DNA of 8,112 bases, taken from Candidatus Hydrogenedentes bacterium CG07_land_8_20_14_0_80_42_17. Lineage in GTDB: Bacteria > UBA8481. The DNA is taken from NCBI GenBank assembly GCA_002780065.1, contig PEWQ01000103.1:1-8112 (forward strand), read 5' to 3'. The notes beneath the pieces were generated by a model. That model did not search any database, was not told the DNA's origin, and saw only the letters and a program-made list of their open reading frames with translations. Of this stretch, positions 1-5,320 are shown piece by piece. Each line of letters starts with the position of its first letter. The stretch's first letter is position 1. Made by a program: the position numbers and the translations under genes.

Positions 1-195
1 AACCGCAACGAGGTAAGCCGTGTTATTGTAAACGGAATCACGAACACATGGAATGAATTCAAAATTCCGATATCGCAATTCACCGGTATTACGAATCGAT
101 CGGAGATGACGGAGATAATCCTTCTTGTCGACGCACAAACAGCATCGGCTCCAAATGGAGTTCTGCTGATTGACGACTTCAAGTTGATCAAATAA
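1..195 (+). CDS. C-terminal fragment of a CIA30/CBM11-like carbohydrate-binding domain protein (5' end outside window)
   Basis: Frame 1 is open from the window edge and ends with TAA at 193-195, giving 64 residues. The fragment contains NGIT..W..F.IP (from residue 11), then F.GIT, then a hydrophobic strand (EIILLVD) and the terminal LLIDDFKLIK. The same order of motifs closes the two carbohydrate-binding proteins coded on the other strand at 212-1069 and 2355-3125, where it reads GIT..WTRF.IPLK.F..I.DWT and ends in a hydrophobic strand plus D(D/E)I.F. It is therefore the end of a third member of that beta-sandwich family. What lies N-terminal (anchor, signal peptide or enzyme domain) cannot be seen. 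It is the only plus-strand gene here and it converges on the minus-strand operon with a 16-base gap. Family assignment rests on similarity within the window and recalled family features, not on a search. Confidence 0.82.
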   Translation, partial: NRNEVSRVIVNGITNTWNEFKIPISQFTGITNRSEMTEIILLVDAQTASAPNGVLLIDDFKLIK

Positions 196-211
196 TTATC
201 TCTTATCGACG

Positions 212-1069
212 CTACTTGAACATGATCTCATCGAAGAAGAGCAAGCCTTCCTTTACATCCGCAAGTTCCGGAGTGATGACAACCGTCATCTCCTTCATTC
301 GGGTCCAATCAGTTATGCCCTTGAAATTCTTCAACGGTATGTCAAATCTGGTCCACTTCGCAGTGATGCCTTCGACTTGAGTAGTTCCCACCTCTTCTTG
401 GTTCTTCATCTCCAGCTTAACCCGCGACATGCCGCTCATGTTGCTGGCTGAAGACTTAATCATCATGGAGAGGATACGATAGTGCGAGAGATCGAGTGTC
501 TGCCGATCAGGTCCGTTCTTGAACTGAATCCAGATTCCGCCGAAGCCAGGATTTGGAGACTCAATGTCGTACCAGAGTTTCAGTGCATATCCTTTTGAGC
601 CGAAACGATTAATCGGATCGTAAGATTCGAGAAACTTAATTGTCGGGTCAGTGGGATCGCTCACCCATCCGCCCACAGGACATGACCACTCACGATCAGT
701 GACACCGTCCTTGTCAAAGTCGCAGACGAGAAGTGTCCCGACCGGCGGCGAATCCACGTCAGCCTTCTGCTGTTCAGCATTCAGCTTAGAGCGAATTACG
801 TCTATGTCAGGTGCCTCTAAAACCACAATCTCCCGATTCGCCAAGACGCTGTCGCCGATATCGATACCGACGAGAGATTCATACAAAGTCGGTCTGATTA
901 GATCCTTCAGTGTGATACGGTCATCGGGCTTTATTGCGGTATTGATGGTGTAGGCGGCGTAGTAGAAGAGCAGAATTGAACAGGTAATCACAATAAAAAG
1001 TATAGTTAAGATAAGTAGTCGAAAGTTAAGACGACGATGACCGGCAACCTTGAGCTGTTCTTGCGTCAT
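212..1069 (-). CDS. Membrane-anchored protein with CIA30/CBM11-like carbohydrate-binding domain
   Basis: The 285-residue protein starts with a basic stretch (HRR.NFR, residues 11-17) followed by one hydrophobic helix at about 18-40. This predicts a short cytoplasmic N-terminus and a periplasm-facing remainder. Residues 43-110 are an unassigned polar linker. Residues about 112-285 form a jelly-roll type binding domain: a start strand LLVCDF, GGW..DP.D.T near 133-143, YDIESPNPGF.G.W at 167-180, a DLS.Y strand, K.EMKN, GIT..WTRF.IPLK.F at 234-249, and a C-terminal hydrophobic strand ending FDEIMFK. These blocks are shared with the neighbour at 2355-3125, so the two are paralogous domains with different anchors. 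No catalytic motif is visible, so a glycan-binding or scaffold role is inferred. It is the last gene of the operon. Its ATG overlaps the preceding stop (ATGA, 1066-1069), with GGAG at 1077-1080, seven bases upstream. Confidence 0.85.
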   Translation of the reverse strand: MTQEQLKVAGHRRLNFRLLILTILFIVITCSILLFYYAAYTINTAIKPDDRITLKDLIRPTLYESLVGIDIGDSVLANREIVVLEAPDIDVIRSKLNAEQQKADVDSPPVGTLLVCDFDKDGVTDREWSCPVGGWVSDPTDPTIKFLESYDPINRFGSKGYALKLWYDIESPNPGFGGIWIQFKNGPDRQTLDLSHYRILSMMIKSSASNMSGMSRVKLEMKNQEEVGTTQVEGITAKWTRFDIPLKNFKGITDWTRMKEMTVVITPELADVKEGLLFFDEIMFK

Positions 1070-2355
1070 GACGTCGCTCCAGTCTCAAGAGCATGCGCGA
1101 TTACCTCGCGAATTTCAGCATCCTCGGGGCTTAGGAAAACAGCCTTGTCAAAATTCTCCATAGCCTCCCGCCGTTTTCCGAGTGCAATCTGCGCCAGACC
1201 CATGTTTATAAAGAGATCAGGGTTATTCTTCAACTGCTCGCCCACCTTCTCAAAATGAGCCAGCGCGGATTGAAAGTTACCCATACGAAGATACGTAGTT
1301 CCGATATTAAAGTGCAGGCGCCGCCGGTCCGGCAACTTTTCCAAAGCCTTAAGAAAATAGTCGAGTGCCTTTTCCGGCTCATCCAGCCGGTAATAACAAT
1401 CTCCATAGTCATTGAGCACAAGAGCATTGTCCTGCTTATCGAGTGAAATCTTATTCAGCAGTCCCAATTTTTCGCGAGCGGCGGTACGCGATTGATCAAG
1501 CTTCAATTTTCGATGCGCCACCACGAGCGCGTCAGCCGAGAGTGCGGCCCAAGCATGTCCATCGCTGCTACGCACCACTTCTCCGAAGCGTTGCATTGCG
1601 AGATGCAGATTATTCTCTCGAAGAAGCCGGCAACCATCTCGATATCCGTTCGCCGCAGACGTAAAGTCGAGCCAACCGTCGCGATAGCCTAATATACCGC
1701 CTCCGATGAGCACAGAGATCATAAGCCCAGCGGCGAACGCAAGCCACGACTTGCGACGCGGCACGGTCGCAATCTCGACGAACGCCTTCTCCGAAAAACG
1801 CACCCACTCCCCGCGCTCCGCAGACCATATGAGATCTTCATTTGACACAGCCTTCTGTCTAATTGAATCCATAACCTCAGATGTGGTCAAAGGGCCGTAC
1901 TGCCGATGATCCTTGTTCGCGAAAAGATACCATGAACGTGCCGGCCGTTCCTGCATGTAATAGCGGTGCTCGCGCCACTGTATGAAGTTTTTGAGATACT
2001 CAATGTCATCAGTGCTGATGCTGCTAAATCTAATTGCAATAAAATATTTATACCCCGGCGTCCATGACGGCTCAGAGCGCAGTATCTTTCCTTCAATCGC
2101 ATCAAAAGGACGTTCCTTGGGCAGGTCGAGAGTGACCTGAACCGTAGTTCCCTCCAGACGTGACGGAAACTTTCCGGAGACAAGGTTGAGCCGGCCGGCC
2201 ATGCCTTTCTCATTCAACCCGGTTGTGTATCCATCAAAAAGAAGGTTTTCCGCACCGCTGATCTTAATCGGAACCTGCATGGTAACTAGACGCCGATTGC
2301 GCTGATCCTCTCCTTCTTTATTGCTATGTTTTGACAGCAAACTCATATCCCCCAT
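1066..2355 (-). CDS. PilZ-GYF_2-transmembrane-TPR protein
   Basis: Four parts are visible in 429 residues. Residues about 19-130 look like a PilZ beta-barrel: a basic start (RNRR at 19-22), VPIKI, then GLNEKGM at 46-52 where PilZ proteins carry D/N-x-S-x-x-G, and later strands such as YFIAIRF. Residues 142-190 match GYF_2: WY at 142-143, YGPL at 153-156, DLIW at 174-177, and W184. A basic PRRK (199-202) precedes a hydrophobic helix at about 204-224, placing PilZ and GYF_2 in the cytoplasm. The remainder, probably periplasmic, holds helical repeats, with three clear TPR units at about 312-345, 346-378 and 379-412. The second PilZ arginine aligns with Leu23, and D/N and S are replaced by Gly46 and Asn48, so c-di-GMP binding is doubtful. 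The gene overlaps its neighbours by 1 base (TAATG) and 4 bases (ATGA). Met4 (codon 2346-2344) is an alternative start. The function is inferred to be envelope sensing or scaffolding for the glucan-related neighbours. Confidence 0.85.
   Translation of the reverse strand: MGDMSLLSKHSNKEGEDQRNRRLVTMQVPIKISGAENLLFDGYTTGLNEKGMAGRLNLVSGKFPSRLEGTTVQVTLDLPKERPFDAIEGKILRSEPSWTPGYKYFIAIRFSSISTDDIEYLKNFIQWREHRYYMQERPARSWYLFANKDHRQYGPLTTSEVMDSIRQKAVSNEDLIWSAERGEWVRFSEKAFVEIATVPRRKSWLAFAAGLMISVLIGGGILGYRDGWLDFTSAANGYRDGCRLLRENNLHLAMQRFGEVVRSSDGHAWAALSADALVVAHRKLKLDQSRTAAREKLGLLNKISLDKQDNALVLNDYGDCYYRLDEPEKALDYFLKALEKLPDRRRLHFNIGTTYLRMGNFQSALAHFEKVGEQLKNNPDLFINMGLAQIALGKRREAMENFDKAVFLSPEDAEIREVIAHALETGATS
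1077..1080 (-). promoter_or_regulatory. Ribosome binding site for the last operon gene
   Basis: GGAG on the minus strand lies seven bases before the ATG at 1069, within the end of the PilZ-TPR gene. It supports this start, which also forms the ATGA overlap. Confidence 0.6.
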
Positions 2356-3125
2356 TACCTCCAGAAATAAATGTCGTCGATAAAAATAGCTCCCACTTTT
2401 TTGGTTGCCATCTCGTCATCAAATACAATTACAAATTCCGAAATTTTCGTCCAGTCATTGATAGAATAAAATTGCTTGAGAGGAATTCGAAAGCGTGTCC
2501 AGTCATCAGTGATTCCATCTATGATAACCGGGCTCTTCTCACCAACAATATTATTCTTCAATTCCACCTTAATTCGCCTGGTAAAACCTTTTTCATGGTC
2601 GCCCCGCACATAGAAAACAAGTTCTTTGTACCCTGAAAGATCAATCTCATTCAGCTTCATCCAAAAGCCGTTGAAAGCCGGATTAGGCGATTCAACGTCA
2701 TAAGTAAGCTTGAGGCTGATGCCGGCGCCGACACCGTGGTTTTCCAGACTGAACTCCTCCATACAGCCTTGAGTTTCGTCAAGTGGATCACGGTTCCATG
2801 CGCCGTAGTTGCCGCCAATAAGATTCGGCTTTTCTCCGTCGTTGAAGTCGTCGATTAGCAGAACATCGGACTGCGTAGCAGATGAAATCGCGTTGGTCTC
2901 TCCTTCAGTCACCTGTGTGTCGGCTTTTACCACTCTCATGCCTTTGAGCGGTGATACGTTGACTTCCTGCCCAGACTTATCTGAGTTCTGATACGTTGAT
3001 GCGTCTCCGACCGAAGACGCATTCTGTTCTTTACCGCACGCGGCCGATAGAATTAGGAAAATGCCAACCAAAACAGAAATACCGAATCGCACTCGTAGCG
3101 GCCGGAACATAACAATTTTCTTCAT
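2355..3125 (-). CDS. Probable lipoprotein with CIA30/CBM11-like carbohydrate-binding domain
   Basis: The protein has 256 residues. The N-terminus is a signal sequence: basic MKK...RPLRVR, a hydrophobic core at about 14-29, and LSAAC ending at Cys30. The lipobox is imperfect, with Ser rather than Leu at -3, so lipidation is likely but not certain. Residues 31-86 are a Ser/Thr/Asp/Asn-rich linker of the kind that tethers a surface or periplasmic domain. Residues about 88-256 form a binding domain with LLIDDFNDG, GG..GAW..DP.DETQ (104-119), YDVESPNPAF.GFW (142-155), DLSGY, KVELKN, GIT.DWTRF.IPLKQF from 204, and a final IDDIYFWR. The same blocks occur in the proteins at 212-1069 and 1-195. From memory, such domains often accompany PF10091 glucoamylase-like enzymes, which agrees with the upstream neighbour. 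No enzyme motif is seen, so glycan capture for the hydrolase is an inference. Its start overlaps the upstream stop (ATGA, 3122-3125) and has a strong ribosome binding site. Confidence 0.88.
   Translation of the reverse strand: MKKIVMFRPLRVRFGISVLVGIFLILSAACGKEQNASSVGDASTYQNSDKSGQEVNVSPLKGMRVVKADTQVTEGETNAISSATQSDVLLIDDFNDGEKPNLIGGNYGAWNRDPLDETQGCMEEFSLENHGVGAGISLKLTYDVESPNPAFNGFWMKLNEIDLSGYKELVFYVRGDHEKGFTRRIKVELKNNIVGEKSPVIIDGITDDWTRFRIPLKQFYSINDWTKISEFVIVFDDEMATKKVGAIFIDDIYFWR
2358..2362 (-). promoter_or_regulatory. Ribosome binding site with ambiguous start choice for the PilZ-TPR gene
   Basis: The minus strand carries GGAGG only two bases before the ATG at 2355, and eleven bases before a second in-frame ATG at 2346 (Met4). 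Neither spacing is ideal. The first start forms the TAATG junction with the upstream stop and suits re-initiation, while the second has a workable though long spacing. The choice changes the protein by only three residues. Confidence 0.55.
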
Positions 3126-5173
3126 AATTTTCCTCCCAGAATAACGCGGCCCAATGTAATCCCAGGATCATGAAAGAACCATGTGAGTTTGGCCTTGTTC
3201 GAAATGTCCTTGTCATTCACCGCTACATTTAATTGCATGATCTTTCCCGGCAAGGGTGTGACGCCGAGAAACTTCCAGTCAATCGCGGCCTCGATCACGT
3301 AATCATTAGCGCGCACAGAGGATGCAACGCGAATGTTCTCGCCGCCGTCGAACTTCTGGAACCATGCCCAGCTTCGCGCTCCGCCGCCTTCAGGACTGCT
3401 CGGCGTCAGGCCAATCTGAAAATCATTAGAACTGCCCCATGCTAAATTGTTATTCTCAGGATCGATATAAATTTCCACGAGGTCGTCCAAGAAAATCTTG
3501 GTCGGGTCGGTCTGAAGCGTAACCAGCTCATCGTCTTTCACCACAGCTAGAATATACAATGCTCGCTCGTCATAAGCAATTCTTACGTCAGCGTGTATAT
3601 CTCCAACTCGCTGAATTGACCCGTCCTCCAGATTTGTCTTCGGATCGAGCATAATTTGCGTATCAACATGCCAATCGCCAGGATTGCCATCAATGACCGG
3701 AGGAGCGGTTAGGAGCGGTATAACAGCGGTAGGCTGTTGATCCAGCTTCGATTCAAAATACTCGCAGATGATCTCCTGATTGTTGCCGGACATTTTACCC
3801 TCGATGAATCCTGCGAGTTTCATACCTCGCTGAACGGCATCATTCTGCATGAACTCGCGCCAAACTTGACCGGTCAGAAAATTCTCGATCATTAACATGA
3901 TCGTGCCCTGATCAATGGCAAGAACTTCCTGTGACTGCCAATTCTTGTCGAGGTTGAAAGCATCTGTGAAACCATAATGTCCCCAGAACTGCGGATATTT
4001 TTGGTAAACATACTTTATGAAATCGATAGACTCACGCGGAGTGAAGACAATAGAACCGATCGCAGCCGTGGGGGCGATGGTGCCGTCATGCAGAGCTCTA
4101 CCAGGCTTAGCACCGTAAGCATGGTATCCGTCCGGCGCCTGACATGCGGTCAGCCCCCAGACGTTTGGACCATAGGTCGAGAAGTTAGTCATCTCGTCGA
4201 TGCAAAATTGACGATTAGCCAGCGTTGCCTGAATCGAATTCTGAAAATAGTCGGCATAGTCGTCGTGCTTGTTGCGCAGGTCGAACCATACCTGAGGGTA
4301 CTGGTGCGTGAAGAGCGGCGCCGAAGCAATGCAAGTGTGTTCTCCATAACGCGACATAGGCCGCGATAACTCGTGCCACACACTAGGCGGGAGCGGATGT
4401 GTGGGCGAGCCAATTGCAAGAAGATACATAAGCACAGCCTCACTGTAGTGGTCCCATCTCCATTCCTGAAAGCCCTTCTCGGGGCTCCAGCCTAGTGCTA
4501 GAGTGCGTCCGCCATTCATCATCCATGGCCAGTCCATCCGCTCATACAGCTCGCGCGAAAGTTTTTCCACCTCAGTCCCCTTGAAATATTGTCCCGCGTG
4601 AAGAGCTCCGGCAATGAATAGCGTTGAGTCGATGGGCGACAGCTCGCTCTTCCAAGTTCTCACTCCGCTCTTAATGTCCACAAAGTGATAGAAGAATCCA
4701 TGAACCTCCTGCATCCTGCTGAAGAACTGTAATGTTCTAAGTGCGCGATTGTATGCCTGCTCGCGTGTTATCCAGCCTTTTTCAACACCAATGCAGTATC
4801 CGGAAAGAGCATAGCCTGCCCCGGCAATAGTGCTTGGCGAATAATCTAAAGGTGTCTTGTAGCGATAGCTGGCGCGGTCCTTGATCAGTCCGTTATCTGT
4901 ATTGCACTCGTTCCAGAAAAAATCAAACGCGGACTTCTCGACAAGCTCAAGAAGTTCCCGCTCCTCGGCAGATATTGCAAACGGAATTCCCGTTGTGCTC
5001 ACAGGTTTCTTCCAAGCAATCGGAACAGCAAAGAGAGCCGCGATCAAAATGACAGCAAGACTAGCGAAAAAAAATCGGCGCCGCCAGACTCGGCTAGACC
5101 AAATGCTATCGGCCCTTCTATCCGAATCTCCATTCGTATTTTTATTAGAAGATAGAAACTTTGATTTCTCCAC
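3122..5173 (-). CDS. Membrane-anchored GH144/PF10091-type glucan hydrolase with C-terminal CBM9-like domain
   Basis: Numbering follows the longest frame (TTG at 5272, 716 residues). I prefer the GTG at 5173, which gives 683. A basic RVWRRR (61-66) precedes one hydrophobic helix (67-86), predicting a membrane anchor with the rest outside. Residues about 100-490 match the glucoamylase-like PF10091/GH144 family: ELSPIDSTLF.AG (210-222), WDHYSEAVLMYLLAIGSPTHPLP (273-295), HQY..VWFD.R (323-333), DYF.NS..ATLANRQFC (341-357), YGPNVWGLTA..APDGY (367-383), DGT.APTAA.GS..FTP (396-412), YGFTDAFN (433-440), and LAIDQGTI.LMIEN (451-464). GH144 members cut beta-1,2-glucan, but the substrate here is unproven. 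Residues about 518-716 are a CBM9-like beta-sandwich: PPVIDGNPGDW (524-534), VRIAYDERALYI (563-574), DDLVEIYIDP (596-605). Such a fusion suggests the enzyme is held on its glycan. No in-frame ATG occurs before Met187, which lies inside the catalytic domain, so the start is non-ATG and uncertain. Confidence 0.9.
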   Translation of the reverse strand: MEKSKFLSSNKNTNGDSDRRADSIWSSRVWRRRFFFASLAVILIAALFAVPIAWKKPVSTTGIPFAISAEERELLELVEKSAFDFFWNECNTDNGLIKDRASYRYKTPLDYSPSTIAGAGYALSGYCIGVEKGWITREQAYNRALRTLQFFSRMQEVHGFFYHFVDIKSGVRTWKSELSPIDSTLFIAGALHAGQYFKGTEVEKLSRELYERMDWPWMMNGGRTLALGWSPEKGFQEWRWDHYSEAVLMYLLAIGSPTHPLPPSVWHELSRPMSRYGEHTCIASAPLFTHQYPQVWFDLRNKHDDYADYFQNSIQATLANRQFCIDEMTNFSTYGPNVWGLTACQAPDGYHAYGAKPGRALHDGTIAPTAAIGSIVFTPRESIDFIKYVYQKYPQFWGHYGFTDAFNLDKNWQSQEVLAIDQGTIMLMIENFLTGQVWREFMQNDAVQRGMKLAGFIEGKMSGNNQEIICEYFESKLDQQPTAVIPLLTAPPVIDGNPGDWHVDTQIMLDPKTNLEDGSIQRVGDIHADVRIAYDERALYILAVVKDDELVTLQTDPTKIFLDDLVEIYIDPENNNLAWGSSNDFQIGLTPSSPEGGGARSWAWFQKFDGGENIRVASSVRANDYVIEAAIDWKFLGVTPLPGKIMQLNVAVNDKDISNKAKLTWFFHDPGITLGRVILGGKL
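3131..3137 (-). promoter_or_regulatory. Strong ribosome binding site for the probable lipoprotein
   Basis: The minus strand reads GGGAGGA followed by AAATT and ATG, a near-ideal Shine-Dalgarno site with five-base spacing. It lies inside the last codons of the hydrolase gene, whose stop overlaps this start (ATGA, 3122-3125). It is the best ribosome binding site in the operon, so the binding protein may be made in larger amounts than the enzyme upstream. Confidence 0.8.
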
Positions 5174-5320
5174 AATAAATTTCAAATTACTTAAATGGAA
5201 AGCAAGAGTCAAGGCAAAAAAAGTTGGAGTTTCCCGAAAAGTCGGTGGTAAGTGACTGGGATTTATTGACAATTGGAGGGTGATGGTGCCTGGCTTATAT
5301 TTTTATAGTTATTTTTCCTG
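5174..5320 (-). other. AT-rich junction between the glycosyltransferase and the hydrolase operon
   Basis: This is the only non-trivial gap on the minus strand if the hydrolase starts at GTG 5173. It holds the candidate promoter, A/T tracts and no recognisable stem-loop followed by a T-run, so I see no intrinsic terminator for the flippase-glycosyltransferase pair. Read-through from that pair into the hydrolase operon is therefore possible. The frame of the hydrolase stays open up to 5302 (TAA at 5305-5303), so part of this stretch could be coding if TTG 5272 is used. Confidence 0.5.
5184..5212 (-). promoter_or_regulatory. Candidate sigma70-type promoter for the hydrolase operon
   Basis: On the minus strand TTGACT (5212-5207, five of six to the -35 consensus) is followed after 17 bases by TAATTT (5189-5184), which keeps the important T, A and final T of the -10 box. 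The surrounding DNA is AT-rich. Transcription would begin near 5177, just before the GTG at 5173, giving an almost leaderless message. This would account for the lack of a Shine-Dalgarno site there. The -10 match is weak and the element would lie inside the reading frame if translation began at TTG 5272. This is a prediction from pattern alone. Confidence 0.35.

Noticed and set aside
651-953. 100-codon plus-strand frame opposite the last operon gene
   Set aside because: It is Ser/Thr-rich antisense translation, without a ribosome binding site or recognisable motif.
1887-2213. 108-codon minus-strand frame inside the PilZ-TPR gene
   Set aside because: It is an out-of-frame shadow of a gene whose PilZ and GYF_2 motifs are clear in the main frame.
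3977-4369. 130-codon open frame on the plus strand, antisense to the hydrolase
   Set aside because: It lies opposite strongly conserved catalytic motifs, has low-complexity Arg/Ser-rich composition and no ribosome binding site. It is a shadow frame.
5067-5133. Programmed -1 frameshift at the A8 run (T8 on the minus strand) linking an ATG at 5133 to the hydrolase frame
   Set aside because: The upstream alternative frame has no ribosome binding site and would remove the RVWRRR segment that gives the anchor its orientation. A non-ATG start in the main frame is simpler.
4881-5255. 124-codon open frame on the plus strand over the hydrolase N-terminus
   Set aside because: It is Ser/Arg/Lys-rich, resembles no family and is explained as antisense to the real gene.
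5282-5294. GGTGCCTGGC-type short palindrome, resembling half of repeats seen near IS200-like REP transposases
   Set aside because: Only one short copy is present, without a paired arm, a second copy or a transposase.
5266-5300. Perfect TTGACA on the plus strand at 5266-5271 with an AT-rich TTATAT downstream
   Set aside because: The spacing to the -10-like element is 23 bases, too long, and no plus-strand gene follows.
5273-5320. Intrinsic terminator after the glycosyltransferase gene
   Set aside because: The minus strand here has A/T tracts but no GC-rich stem followed by T residues.
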